A stretch of 64,000 nt of DNA from Persicobacter psychrovividus (GTDB lineage: Bacteria; Bacteroidota; Bacteroidia; Cytophagales; Cyclobacteriaceae), in NCBI RefSeq assembly GCF_036492425.1, contig NZ_AP025292.1:1178001-1242000 (forward strand). Direction: 5' to 3'. Each line of letters starts with the position of its first letter. Within the stretch, counting starts at the first letter, position 1. The position numbers and the translations under genes are program-made. Positions 10,001-18,229 of the stretch are shown one piece after another. The notes beneath the pieces are model-generated. The model was not told the DNA's origin. It did not search any database and was given only the letters and a program-made list of their open reading frames with translations.

Positions 10001-11714
10001 GTTCGCCAAAAGCTGAAGGAGTCCATGAGGCGGTATAAGCCCCCTCGGTCAGTGTGCCATTCAGCTGAAGCTCGTTAATTTCAAATACTACTGAAGAGAT
10101 GCTCCCGTTGGCATCAGTGGCAGCGGCAGAAAGTGATACAGGTGCAAAGGCAGTGCTCTGCGTAATGAGGTCGCCATCTGCAGGGCTGTTAAAGCTGACA
10201 CTCGGTGTGCCATCGGTCTCTGCAAAAACCTTATTGACGACATTTACCAATGGCGATTTGGTGTTGGGGCAGTAGGGCAGGTTGTCGTAGGTGGTTTGTA
10301 CAGCACCCAAATCAAGATCACCAAAGACTTGCCACACAATGACGCCCCCAATTTGGTGGTCGGTTACATACTTGGCTTTTTCACCAATGGATTGTTCGTT
10401 ATCGTAACTCAGGAAATAATTTCCATTGGTGCGGTAGGGTACTTTAGCCTGATCGTCCCAGTGCTCGGTCCAGTTAGAAGATTTGGTGAGTAAAAACTGG
10501 TAGAAAGGGGTGGCATCGAAATCACCAAAATTGGTAAAATCTCCAGCAGTACTGACTGGACCATCGGGCTGAACAGTTTTGTTCACCTTCACGGTTGCTT
10601 TGTTCAGGGCGGCCTCGCCATCGGTAATTACCCCACGACCATAGAAGCCCAGCCCCATCGTGATTTTTGATGGTGGAATGTTCAGCTCGTCGCGCATATA
10701 AGTGAAGGTATGGTCCCATGAGCCTGGGCCATATTCCTCTCCCTCGTAGTCGTACAGTGGGCTGTTATGTCCTGCGATATTCGACCAGCCACCATGAAAA
10801 TCATAGGTCATCATGTTATAATAATCCATGATATTGTTCAGCTTGCTCCACTCAAAATCTTTGATCTTCGCGGGCTGAGCGGCAAAAGCAGCGGTAATCA
10901 GTTTGTCGGGACCAATTGCGTCACGGATTTCCTGCATCATCAGCGTGAAATTCGGGTAATCGTCAGCCCCGAAATTTTCTATATTCATGCCCACATTGCC
11001 AGGGTACTCCCAATCGATATCAATGCCATCGAAACCCATCGCAATGAGCTTTTCGCAATCGGCCACAAAATTTGCCCGAAGCTCGGGGTCACGGGCCATT
11101 TCGGGAAAATGTTTACACATCGACCACCCACCTATCGAGGCCATAACTTTGACATTGTTGTCTTTGGCCAGCTGGAAAAGGCCTGGGGCACCTCCCGCTT
11201 TTTTCATTGGAATGGGCAGGTCTCCTTCAAGGCCCGTGATGGAATTTTGCCACCTTGTGCCATTTACCGAGAAACCGGCAGCGATCGCCTCCTCGGTAAG
11301 GGTATGAAGTTTGTCGATTTCACCATAGAGGAGGTAGTAATCCCAGCTGCTGTAAAGGTCTGGGTGCAGGATTTCCCCGGGTTCCTGCGTTTGTCCGGTT
11401 TCATAGATGCTTTTATTTCTAAGGTCACCGGAATGAATGGTGCCGTCTTTGGCCACACCGAAAAAGGAAAAGTTGAGGATAGTGTACTGGCTGTAATCAA
11501 TATTGAGCTGATTGTAAGCACCTTTGGCGGGAACGCCATGCTTGCTGTCTTTCCAGGCATCCCATTGGGTAAAATAGCCGATAATTTGCTTTTGGTGGTC
11601 TTTGGTATCATGCGAAGCATTACCATTGACCTGCGCCATAGACATGGTGGTGCCAGCCAGGCAGAGTAGCACCAGTAGGGCATACTGCTTGAGTAGGGTA
11701 TTAATAATTTTCAT
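7017..11714 (-). CDS. Giant secreted chitinase with two GH18 domains, chitin-binding modules and T9SS sorting domain
   Basis: The 1565-residue protein starts with a signal peptide ending MSMAQ. GH18 domain 1 (about residues 43-490) has the catalytic DGIDIDWE motif with the acid at E236, plus MTYDFHGGW. Five Ig/cadherin-like repeats begin near residues 504, 606, 808, 905 and 1058, each opening with a PxxxFxSPxDG-like phrase. Interspersed are three CBM5/12-type aromatic modules (near 696, 756 and 1000). GH18 domain 2 (about 1150-1480) has DGIDIDLE with the acid at E1269. The last 75 residues are a type A T9SS sorting domain (FFPNPVKHLLNI ... GIYVVQL ... KQILKQ). The two domains differ: domain 1 resembles processive-type and domain 2 endo-type chitinases. 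It is monocistronic, with its own promoter, 5' leader palindrome and terminator. Confidence 0.93.
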   Translation of the reverse strand: MKIINTLLKQYALLVLLCLAGTTMSMAQVNGNASHDTKDHQKQIIGYFTQWDAWKDSKHGVPAKGAYNQLNIDYSQYTILNFSFFGVAKDGTIHSGDLRNKSIYETGQTQEPGEILHPDLYSSWDYYLLYGEIDKLHTLTEEAIAAGFSVNGTRWQNSITGLEGDLPIPMKKAGGAPGLFQLAKDNNVKVMASIGGWSMCKHFPEMARDPELRANFVADCEKLIAMGFDGIDIDWEYPGNVGMNIENFGADDYPNFTLMMQEIRDAIGPDKLITAAFAAQPAKIKDFEWSKLNNIMDYYNMMTYDFHGGWSNIAGHNSPLYDYEGEEYGPGSWDHTFTYMRDELNIPPSKITMGLGFYGRGVITDGEAALNKATVKVNKTVQPDGPVSTAGDFTNFGDFDATPFYQFLLTKSSNWTEHWDDQAKVPYRTNGNYFLSYDNEQSIGEKAKYVTDHQIGGVIVWQVFGDLDLGAVQTTYDNLPYCPNTKSPLVNVVNKVFAETDGTPSVSFNSPADGDLITQSTAFAPVSLSAAATDANGSISSVVFEINELQLNGTLTEGAYTASWTPSAFGEQTITVTATDNDGEKASATIKVNIECAGTDCPNELPTISIDSPADGAIIDQSALTAISISITADDADGSISETSIEVDGQSFSTSTAAWTPSAFGTYAIVATATDDQGGTASQTINVTINEVAESCGDPWEAKVYPKDSEVSYQGLQYRAAWEASAASVPGNADAWKFVAACPGTTLDCADYDSWNATTTYQTNGMKVSFEGSVYLFLKWYSLGETPGQSPSAWQLIAPCGDENTDQPPVITFTNPTADTLIEQATFEAIDISFSATDDLGISATSLTIDGTTTEGTSVSFTPTAYQDYVVTASAEDNAGQTTTKSLTITISDPNVNQAPTVQINQPADQATIVQETLSAIDVSITASDADNNLASTLIEVDNQSWSTTTAQWTPSAYGTFTITATATDAEGLTASSEHTVTVEAPAVGGDCDGLEAYAEYPSIYNTGDQVAHEGKIYEALTSNLYNVTPGTADHWWKFIKDCDGTSGGGTPGAPVITFASPVDNQLFNNLDPVNIEFSATDDGTIDSQQITVDGQTFNSNTATFSPAAYGSYTITASATDNDGNTTTEEISIRFRDASTSAANRVLVGYWHNWQNSSAPYIRLRDINDTYNVVCIAFAEPKVRDTDNTMVFDPIDINNAGYVPTEASRQEFKEDVAYLQAQGKKVLISLGGANGVVHLDNETEKGKFVSSLTELINDYGFDGIDIDLEGSSITLDAGDVDFKNPQTPRIVNFIDGIEQVLANFPANFILTSAPETAYVQGGKNAYGGSWGGYLPILYAFRDQLEYVHVQLYNTGSVIANDGNIYSQASADFIVAMTEMMLQGFDTKSTAGFFPAFREDQVAIGLPCVAAAAPAGGYTTPAEVHKALDYLTQGISFGGNYVLQQPSGYPDLRGWMTWSINWDNSNGYEYANSFADYYGLPQARSMVASAPSVKFFPNPVKHLLNIGTLDGQLQQLRIFNSQGVEVLNTPLVSNTASISVAHLPQGIYVVQLRTSHGLVQKQILKQ

Positions 11715-11729
11715 GGTAAAAAGTAAGTT

Positions 11730-11771
11730 GGTAAATAATACACGCTGGCCATTGTGTATTATTAATTTACC
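11730..11771 (-). promoter_or_regulatory. Palindrome in the chitinase 5' leader
   Basis: An inverted repeat (GGTAAATAATACAC with GTGTATTATTAATTTACC, one 4-nt bulge) starts 16 bases upstream of the chitinase ATG, between it and the -7 element at 11788-11795. It could be an operator or an RNA hairpin controlling translation. Confidence 0.5.
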
Positions 11772-11787
11772 ATTTAGTTTTTATAAA

Positions 11788-11795
11788 CAAAATTA
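11788..11795 (-). promoter_or_regulatory. -7 promoter element of the chitinase gene
   Basis: On the reverse strand the sequence reads TAATTTTG, an exact TAnnTTTG match, giving a leader of about 70 nt. No -33 element could be identified with confidence. Confidence 0.45.
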
Positions 11796-12221
11796 CATGA
11801 TTATGGATATGAGCGATAGGGGTTTGCCCGTTTCGGAGTATGTTTTTAGTGTGTAACTAAATGATAATGAGGTGTTTGTGGTGTTTTGATAGATATAGGA
11901 TTGGATGAAGGAGGACTGAAAAGTTACATGGAGCATGTTGTCATTTTATTGAATTAATTCAATAAGTTAAGGAATCTATAAACCATTAGTTTTAAGTGTT
12001 TTAGCTGATTTTGAGGCTTAAAGGTAATTTTTTCATGTATTTTATAAACAGTGGGAGTACTCGTAAGAATCGATATATAGTCAATCGTTTGATTTTTACC
12101 ACATTGGGCTAAAAAGTCGCTGCTGATCATTGTTGGGGGGTTAAACATAAATTAGTAAGTTTATAAACAATCGCCTTTTAATTATTATTTATTAAAAATT
12201 ACAGGGCTTTTTTAGTGAGTA
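11796..12221. other. AT-rich intergenic region without a supported gene
   Basis: The stretch is AT-rich and separates the chitinase from the DUF2256 gene. A 64-codon reverse frame (11954-12148) has no recognisable motif and no visible start context, so it is not called. Confidence 0.45.
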
Positions 12222-12389
12222 TCAGACTTTATTGATGTTGTTTTTGTTTCTTCGGCACCGTTCGCTGCAATATTTTACTTCCTCCCATACTTTTGCCCAC
12301 TTTTTACGGTATTCAAAGGGCTTTTCACACACCACACATACTTTCTGCGGCAAATTGGATTTGGTATATTTCTTTTGATTTGCATTCAT
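12222..12389 (-). CDS. DUF2256 family small zinc-ribbon-like protein
   Basis: This is a 55-residue frame below common gene-calling limits. Translation starts [10 protein letters not shown] and contains the family pattern [19 protein letters not shown], then [14 protein letters not shown]. Four cysteines in CxxC...CxxxC spacing (residues 18, 21, 41 and 45) suggest a zinc ribbon. Family length is usually 45-60 residues, so it is complete. The family has no assigned function. I recall, with limited certainty, that it can occur near TIGR03643 proteins and cryptochrome/photolyase genes; here a TIGR03643 protein lies 10 kb away and no photolyase is in view. Confidence 0.8.
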   Translation of the reverse strand: MNANQKKYTKSNLPQKVCVVCEKPFEYRKKWAKVWEEVKYCSERCRRNKNNINKV

Positions 12390-12564
12390 CAAAGCTTAAA
12401 CCAATTGTGCCTCAATTTACCCCTGATTATTGTTGGATATAGAGAAAATCATGATGGCAATTTGCGTCATTTCACAGGCATTGATGAAAATTTTGTTATT
12501 TTGCGGTCAGATCATTGCTTAATTGGCAAGATATCATCAAACAGACCTTTATTCTATCAATTAT

Positions 12565-13446
12565 ATGAAAGACCTTTTATCTCTTATAGGAAATACCCCT
12601 TTGGTGGAGCTGGCACATCTGAGCCCTAAACCCACGGTGAAAATTTTCGGAAAGCTTGAAGGGCACAACCCTGGCGGTAGTGTGAAAGACCGTGCGGCTT
12701 ATGGAATGATTAAAGGTGCCATGGATCGTGGCGACCTGCGTCCGGGCATTAAATTAATTGAAGCCACCTCCGGGAATACGGGGATTGCTTTGGCCATGAT
12801 TTCCAGATTAATGGGTGTGGAAATCGAACTGGTAATGCCCGAAACAGCCACTGCTGAAAGGGTGAAAACCATGGAGGCCTATGGCGCTACGGTAACGTTG
12901 ATGTCGGCGGAGGCAGGAATGCTCGGCGCCCGCGATTACGCCAAGTCGAAGGTGGAAGAGGGCGGCTATTTTATGCTGAACCAATTCGATAATCCTGATA
13001 ACTACGGGATGCACTACCGGACTACCGGCCCTGAAATATGGCGGGATACGCTGGGGAAGGTGACGCACTTTGTTTCAGCTATGGGCACGACGGGTACCAT
13101 TATGGGTACCTCCCGCTACCTGAAAGAACAGTCTGATGCGGTGAAAATTGTAGGAGTGCAACCTACTGAAGGCTCTAAAATTCCAGGGATTCGCCGTTGG
13201 CCTGAGGAGTATTTGCCAAAGATATTTGATCCTAAAAGAGTGGACCAAACGATTGATGTTTCGCAGGAGGATTCCCGGGTGATGGCCCGCAGACTGGCCA
13301 AAGAAGAAGGTGTTTTTGGGGGGATGAGCTCTGGTGGGGCAGTAGCAGCAGCGGTTCGACTTGCTGAAACGCTCGACGAAGGACTGATTGTTTGCATCAT
13401 CTGTGATCGGGGAGACCGTTATTTATCATCTGATCTGTTTGGTTGA
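12565..13446 (+). CDS. cysM: Cysteine synthase B (O-acetylserine sulfhydrylase), PLP enzyme
   Basis: The 293-residue protein is a complete fold-type II PLP enzyme. The N-terminus is LLSLIGNTPLVEL. The PLP lysine is K41 in NPGGSVKDRAA. The carboxylate-binding loop is EATSGNTGIAL, the phosphate-binding glycine loop is SAMGTTGTIMGTSRYL, and the C-terminal part has GGMSSGGAVAAA. The length of about 293 residues and the short C-terminus fit CysM rather than CysK. It makes cysteine from O-acetylserine and sulfide (or thiosulfate) in the cytosol. The start at 12565 (MKDLLSLIGNTP) matches the family; the 14 codons before it do not. Confidence 0.9.
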   Translation: MKDLLSLIGNTPLVELAHLSPKPTVKIFGKLEGHNPGGSVKDRAAYGMIKGAMDRGDLRPGIKLIEATSGNTGIALAMISRLMGVEIELVMPETATAERVKTMEAYGATVTLMSAEAGMLGARDYAKSKVEEGGYFMLNQFDNPDNYGMHYRTTGPEIWRDTLGKVTHFVSAMGTTGTIMGTSRYLKEQSDAVKIVGVQPTEGSKIPGIRRWPEEYLPKIFDPKRVDQTIDVSQEDSRVMARRLAKEEGVFGGMSSGGAVAAAVRLAETLDEGLIVCIICDRGDRYLSSDLFG

Positions 13447-13552
13447 TGCCTCCTCTGTTAAAGTGGAATTGGTTCATTAATCGGCTTGTTGTTTCAGTAA
13501 CCATTACTTTGATGGATGCGCAGTGCCATCATCGCTGATTTTAGCCAAAAAA

Positions 13553-13583
13553 AAGCCTCATCATTTTCAAAATGATGAGGCTT
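13553..13583. terminator. Bidirectional terminator between cysM and lrgB
   Basis: A 15-bp perfect stem (AAGCCTCATCATTTT / AAAATGATGAGGCTT) is preceded by an A-run and serves both convergent genes. Confidence 0.9.
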
Positions 13584-13599
13584 CTTGCTTAATGGATAT

Positions 13600-14343
13600 T
13601 TATAGTGTCGACAGAATCGGCCAAACGATATGCAGTATGATCGGGCAGAGGATTGCGGTGATGACCCCACAAAGTCCTAATGCCAGCCCTCCATAAGCAG
13701 CATGCTCTTGTCCTTCTTCCGCAATGGCAGCAGTTCCCACCGCATGGGCACAGGCTCCCATGGCCATACCCATGGCTTTTGGGTTTTTAATTTTCATGGC
13801 CTTCAACATTGGTGGCCCGATAATTCCTCCGAAAATTCCCACCATAATCACAATAATGGCGGTGAGCGATGGAATACCTCCCAAAGCGCCAGAGATGCCC
13901 ATGGCAATTGGGGTTGTTACTGATTTCGGTGCAATAGAGAAAACAATTTCTTTTGCTCCACCGAGGAAGTAACAAAGCACTACCCCAGAGAGAATACCTA
14001 CAAAACAACCCAACACCAGTGAAATCAGGATCGGCTTGCTTTTGGACTTGATTTCTTCGATCTGGAGGTAAAGTGGTACGCCCAATGCAACTACGGCAGG
14101 CCCGAGGAAGAAACTGATAAACTGACCACCCTTATTGTATTGGTCGAAAGTAATGGCTTCGTCAAATAAAACACCAGTCAGTTTCAAATACATGATCAGC
14201 AGGAAAATGCTGAAAAGTACAGGGTGAAACAGAAAGAAGTTCTTCGTTTTTTTATAAATAAACTGAGAGATCAGATAAGCCACACAGGTAAGTGTAAGGC
14301 TGAATTCTTTGGTGAGCAGTATAGCGTGTAAATCATTCATCAT
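13600..14343 (-). CDS. lrgB: LrgB/CidB-family membrane protein
   Basis: This 247-residue inner-membrane protein has about seven hydrophobic segments and the family blocks FFLGPAVVALGVPLY, APKSVTTPIAM, and MGACAHAVGTAAIAEEG. LrgB/CidB proteins were first described as antiholin/holin-like. Related LrgAB pairs act in pyruvate uptake or export in some Gram-positive bacteria, and the plant homologue PLGG1 carries glycolate and glycerate. The gene overlaps the upstream lrgA by 11 bases, indicating translational coupling. Carboxylate transport is a reasonable inference given the D-lactate dehydrogenase next door. Confidence 0.88.
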   Translation of the reverse strand: MMNDLHAILLTKEFSLTLTCVAYLISQFIYKKTKNFFLFHPVLFSIFLLIMYLKLTGVLFDEAITFDQYNKGGQFISFFLGPAVVALGVPLYLQIEEIKSKSKPILISLVLGCFVGILSGVVLCYFLGGAKEIVFSIAPKSVTTPIAMGISGALGGIPSLTAIIVIMVGIFGGIIGPPMLKAMKIKNPKAMGMAMGACAHAVGTAAIAEEGQEHAAYGGLALGLCGVITAILCPIILHIVWPILSTL

Positions 14344-14683
14344 TTGCAGGGGTTGGATCCAATTTGGACATGGTTAAAGATACAACAACCAATATCAGTA
14401 CTGTACTGACGGCGCAAGAACCTAAAATGGCCAGCAAATTGGATTGCAGCATGTCGATATAATTGATCAGTGCCACGCCCGGCGGCACGAATAAAAAGGC
14501 CATGTTCTTATTGAGTAAAGAGGCAAAAGCCTTCACATCTTCCAAAAGAAGAACTTTGAAGTGCAGGGCGGCGGTCAGTAGCAGCATCCCGATGATGCTC
14601 CCTGGAATGGAAATATGTAGGAAAGTCTGAATGATGTTTCCTATGAGTAAACATCCAAAGATGTACGCTAAACTTTTTATCAT
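14333..14683 (-). CDS. lrgA: LrgA/CidA-family membrane protein
   Basis: The protein has 116 residues and four hydrophobic segments, with the family phrases LLIGNIIQTFLHISIPGSIIGM and NKNMAFLFVPPGVALINY. It is the usual small partner of LrgB and overlaps lrgB by 11 bases in a two-gene operon. It probably forms a membrane complex with LrgB. Confidence 0.88.
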   Translation of the reverse strand: MIKSLAYIFGCLLIGNIIQTFLHISIPGSIIGMLLLTAALHFKVLLLEDVKAFASLLNKNMAFLFVPPGVALINYIDMLQSNLLAILGSCAVSTVLILVVVSLTMSKLDPTPANDE

Positions 14684-14781
14684 AGTCTCACTGTAATAGT
14701 ATGCTTATAGCAGTACAAGAAATATACCCGGATATTGTTTTCTGAAAGAAAATTTTACCCGAGTATATTTGATGTCGATTA

Positions 14782-15774
14782 TTATAATTTTACTTCATTA
14801 TCACTGTTCTTGCCCTCAACAAAATCTTTGATATTTCCTAAAGTTACTGCTGCAATTTGCTCCAGAGCCTCTACGGTAAAGAAGGCCTGATGCGAAGTGA
14901 TGAGCACATTCGGGAATGCCAACAGGCGGGAGATCAGGTCATCATTGATGATGGTATCTGACAGGTTGTTGAAAAACAGGCCTTCTTCCATCTCATAAAC
15001 GTCCATGGCCAGGTAGCCCAGTTTATGTGATTTGAGGGCGTCGATAGCCGCACGGGTGTTGATCAACCCACCACGGGAAGTATTCACCAACATGGCGCCG
15101 TCTTTCAGTAAGCTGAAAGTATATTGATTCATCAAATGGCTGGTCTCTGGGGTCAGTGGGCAGTGCAAAGAAACGATGTCAGAGCTTTTCAGCAACTCGG
15201 TCAGTTCCACATAACGAACCCCTTCGGTTTCATAGGCTTTATTCGGATATTTGTCATACAACAAAATATTACAGCCAAAACCTTTCATGATATTGGCGAA
15301 CATCATCCCGATTTTACCTGTTCCAACAACCCCAACGGTTTTGCCATTGACATTAAAACCTGTCAGGCGAGACAAAGAGAAGTTGCCATCACGCACACGG
15401 CCATAGGCACGGTGAATTTTTCTGTTCAGGGTCATGATCAGGGCTACGGCATGCTCTGCCACAGCTTCAGGGGAATATGCAGGGACACGGCGTACACTGA
15501 TGCCAAATTCCTGAGCCGCCTCAAGATCCACATTGTTAAAACCAGCACAGCGGAGTACAATTAACTTAATGCCATAGCTGTGGAGTTTCTCGATGATCTC
15601 GCGGTTTAGTTTATCATTCACAAACACACAAACGGCATCAGAGTCTTTAGCATAGGCTACTGTTTCCTCGTCCAAAGCAACACGGAAATACTTGAATTCA
15701 AATCCGAAGTCTACATTGGTTTTATTGAACCATTCCTTGTCGTATGATTTGTAAGAGAAAAAGGCAATTTTCAT
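14782..15774 (-). CDS. ldhA: D-lactate dehydrogenase (D-2-hydroxyacid dehydrogenase family)
   Basis: This 330-residue NAD-dependent enzyme is close in length to fermentative LdhA. The Rossmann motif is VGVVGTGKIG (about residues 147-156). The catalytic triad is visible as R234 (NTSRGG), E263 (DVYEMEEG) and H295 (TSHQAFFT). It reduces pyruvate to D-lactate with NADH in the cytosol. The gene lies about 100 bases upstream of lrgAB on the same strand, with no clear terminator between, so all three may be co-transcribed. Confidence 0.88.
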   Translation of the reverse strand: MKIAFFSYKSYDKEWFNKTNVDFGFEFKYFRVALDEETVAYAKDSDAVCVFVNDKLNREIIEKLHSYGIKLIVLRCAGFNNVDLEAAQEFGISVRRVPAYSPEAVAEHAVALIMTLNRKIHRAYGRVRDGNFSLSRLTGFNVNGKTVGVVGTGKIGMMFANIMKGFGCNILLYDKYPNKAYETEGVRYVELTELLKSSDIVSLHCPLTPETSHLMNQYTFSLLKDGAMLVNTSRGGLINTRAAIDALKSHKLGYLAMDVYEMEEGLFFNNLSDTIINDDLISRLLAFPNVLITSHQAFFTVEALEQIAAVTLGNIKDFVEGKNSDNEVKL

Positions 15775-15882
15775 GGTTTCATTGTTATAGTGAAGGAAAG
15801 CATGCTCTGCCTTCCCTAAATTGGGTTCACAGGATAGCCTTGGAGCGCCTCAGCACCCAAATCCACCCTTAATTGATCATCA

Positions 15883-15890
15883 CAAAAATA
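15883..15890 (-). promoter_or_regulatory. -7 promoter element upstream of ldhA
   Basis: The reverse strand reads TATTTTTG, an exact TAnnTTTG match about 110 bases upstream of the ldhA start. No clear -33 element was found. Confidence 0.4.
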
Positions 15891-16141
15891 AGACTTTATG
15901 ATTAATTTTGATAGTCGAAAAAGCGTATCAGAAAGGGGTTGAGCCTAAGGTTGTCAAGATTTTCTTTTTACGCCTGATTTTTGACCGTTATATTGTAATA
16001 CGGCCGATATCCGCAGGCCTTTGTCATTAATATTGAAATAATTTTTTTATTTATTTGTTTTTCCAAAAGCGGAACCTTTCCCCATTTTTTATTTTGTCAG
16101 ATGAAAGTGGCGATGCCTGCGTAAATCCCCTCAATATTTCG

Positions 16142-16149
16142 TATATTTG
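16142..16149 (+). promoter_or_regulatory. -7 promoter element of lepA
   Basis: TATATTTG is an exact TAnnTTTG match, giving a leader of about 85 nt before the lepA ATG at 16238. Confidence 0.5.
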
Positions 16150-16237
16150 TGGACTTATGCCGCCTTCAACGTCTTGGGCTGTTGTTTTAAGCTGTCAGCG
16201 TAGGCGAATTGCGAGTTTTGAAACTATATTATCTTCA

Positions 16238-18028
16238 ATGAATCATATTAGAAATTTTTGCATCATTGCACACATTGATCACGGTAAGAGTACATTAGCC
16301 GACCGTTTGCTTCAGGAGACCTCTACAGTAGGTGACCGCGAAATGCAAAATCAGGTGCTTGATGATATGGATCTTGAGCGTGAGCGCGGGATCACCATTA
16401 AGTCTCATGCCATTCAAATGGACTATGAAAAAGATGGTCAAAAATATACACTCAACTTGATTGATACTCCAGGTCACGTGGATTTCTCCTACGAGGTCTC
16501 TCGTTCGATTGCCGCCTGTGAAGGAGCATTGTTGATTGTAGATGCTTCGCAAGGGGTGGAGGCACAAACCATTTCCAATTTGTATTTGGCAATGGAGCAT
16601 GACCTGAAAATCATTCCCATCCTAAATAAAATTGACTTGCCTTCGGCAGATCCTGAAGCGGTATCTGATGAGGTGGTTGAACTTTTGGGAGTAGAATATG
16701 ACGAGATCCTGACTGCCTCAGGGAAAACAGGGGCAGGTGTTCCTGAAATTCTTGAAGCCATTGTTGATCGCATTCCTGCGCCTTCAGGTGATCCTGAGAA
16801 GCCTTTGCGTGCGATGATTTTTGATTCTGCCTACAACCCATTCCGTGGGGTGGAGGTAATCTTCCGTATTTTTGACGGGAAATTCAAAAAAGGCGACAAA
16901 GTAAAGTTCTGTGCTACAGGACGTGAATATAGTGCTGATGAAATCGGTATTATGCGCCTTGAGCAACACCCACAGAAAGAGCTTGGAGTAGGGGATGTAG
17001 GTTATCTTATCTCTGGAATCAAGGATGCCCGCGAGGTAAAAGTCGGGGATACCATCACGCATGTGGATCGCCCAACAACGCATATTGTCAAAGGTTTTGA
17101 AGATGTTAAACCAATGGTATTTGCGGGTATTTACCCTGTAGATACGACAGAGTTTGAAGAGCTGCGTTCTTCAATGGAGAAATTGCAGCTGAACGATGCC
17201 TCTTTGGTTTGGGAGCCTGAAACTTCTGCCGCACTTGGCTTTGGTTTCCGTTGTGGATTCCTCGGAATGCTGCACCTCGAGATTGTACAGGAACGTTTGG
17301 AGCGGGAATTTAACATGACCGTGATCACGACCGTCCCTTCGGTACAGTTTGTTTGTAAGCGCACCGATGGCGAAGTGATTAACATCAATGCCCCATCCGA
17401 GATGCCAGAGCCGAACTACATCGACACCATGGAGGAGCCTTTTATTAAGGCGCAGATCATTACCAAATCAGAATTTATCGGCCCGGTGATTGGTTTGTGT
17501 ATGGATAAGCGTGGGCTCTTGATGAGTCAAACTTACCTGACGACCGACCGTGTAGAGTTGATGTTTGAATTGCCACTTGCAGAGATCGTATTTGATTTCT
17601 TCGATAAGCTAAAAACCATTTCTCGAGGTTATGCTTCGCTGGATTATGAACTGATCGGTTTTAGAAAATCTCACCTTGTCAAGCTCGACATCATGTTGAA
17701 TGGCGAAGGCGTAGATGCCCTTTCTGCCGTTGTTCACCGTGATAAAGCCTATGAGTGGGGAAAACGCCTGTGTGAGAAATTGCGTGAATTGTTGCCTCGT
17801 CAGCAATTTGAGGTAGCGATCCAGGCCGCAATCGGTCAGAAAATTATCGCCCGCGAAACAGTAAAAGCTTTGCGTAAAAACGTAATTGCGAAATGTTACG
17901 GTGGTGATATTTCCCGTAAGCGTAAGCTGCTCGAAAAGCAGAAAAAAGGAAAGAAACGTATGCGCCAGGTGGGTAATGTGGAAATTCCACAGGAAGCATT
18001 TATGGCCGTGCTTAAATTGGACGATTAA
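16238..18028 (+). CDS. lepA: Elongation factor 4 (LepA), ribosomal back-translocase GTPase
   Basis: The 596-residue protein has the standard LepA length and domain order. The GTPase has G1 AHIDHGKST (residues 11-19), the switch region around [11 protein letters not shown]3 DTPGHVDF and G4 NKIDLPSAD. Domains II and III follow, with [13 protein letters not shown]. The LepA-specific C-terminal domain has [11 protein letters not shown] and ends with the basic stretch [24 protein letters not shown]. It acts on stalled ribosomes under ionic or temperature stress. The start at [10 protein letters not shown] is family-standard. Confidence 0.97.
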   Translation: MNHIRNFCIIAHIDHGKSTLADRLLQETSTVGDREMQNQVLDDMDLERERGITIKSHAIQMDYEKDGQKYTLNLIDTPGHVDFSYEVSRSIAACEGALLIVDASQGVEAQTISNLYLAMEHDLKIIPILNKIDLPSADPEAVSDEVVELLGVEYDEILTASGKTGAGVPEILEAIVDRIPAPSGDPEKPLRAMIFDSAYNPFRGVEVIFRIFDGKFKKGDKVKFCATGREYSADEIGIMRLEQHPQKELGVGDVGYLISGIKDAREVKVGDTITHVDRPTTHIVKGFEDVKPMVFAGIYPVDTTEFEELRSSMEKLQLNDASLVWEPETSAALGFGFRCGFLGMLHLEIVQERLEREFNMTVITTVPSVQFVCKRTDGEVININAPSEMPEPNYIDTMEEPFIKAQIITKSEFIGPVIGLCMDKRGLLMSQTYLTTDRVELMFELPLAEIVFDFFDKLKTISRGYASLDYELIGFRKSHLVKLDIMLNGEGVDALSAVVHRDKAYEWGKRLCEKLRELLPRQQFEVAIQAAIGQKIIARETVKALRKNVIAKCYGGDISRKRKLLEKQKKGKKRMRQVGNVEIPQEAFMAVLKLDD

Positions 18029-18048
18029 CCGTTTAATCAATAGATACC

Positions 18049-18084
18049 AAAAGCTCCTTCTGACGTATTTCAGAAGGAGCTTTT
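18049..18084 (+). terminator. Terminator after lepA
   Basis: A 15-bp perfect stem (AAAAGCTCCTTCTGA / TCAGAAGGAGCTTTT) with a 6-nt loop starts 20 bases after the lepA stop. Confidence 0.9.
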
Positions 18085-18189
18085 CTGTTTTTAAGCCTTT
18101 CTTAGCAGTGGTCTTTGATGCTGAGCCCTTACATGTTCTGAAGAATATTCACAAAATTTGATATTTATTCTCGGATTACCTTGATTTTT

Positions 18190-18203
18190 TTAACACGTGT
18201 AAG
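18190..18203. promoter_or_regulatory. Putative LacI-family operator, site 1 (sulfatase operon)
   Basis: TTAACACGTGTAAG contains the perfect palindrome ACACGTGT. It lies 26 bases upstream of the sulfatase ATG and is followed by TAAG as at site 5. Confidence 0.75.
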
Positions 18204-18229
18204 TAAGTTTAGGCAAACAATTTTTTGCT

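Larger units (their letters stand above)
15775..16237. other. Intergenic region between divergent ldhA and lepA
   Basis: The region holds the two opposing -7 elements listed separately (15883-15890 reverse, 16142-16149 forward) and no supported gene. An N-terminal extension of lepA from 16055 is rejected because it starts upstream of the promoter element. Confidence 0.5.

Noticed and set aside
10767-11669. 300-codon forward frame opposite the chitinase
   Set aside because: It is a shadow of the strongly supported GH18 domain 1 on the other strand and has no domain features of its own.
11954-12148. Possible 64-codon reverse gene upstream of the chitinase
   Set aside because: AT-driven open frame without recognisable motif, promoter or start context.
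16055-16237. 61-residue N-terminal extension of LepA
   Set aside because: It begins upstream of the TATATTTG promoter element, and LepA proteins start at the [14 protein letters not shown] block.
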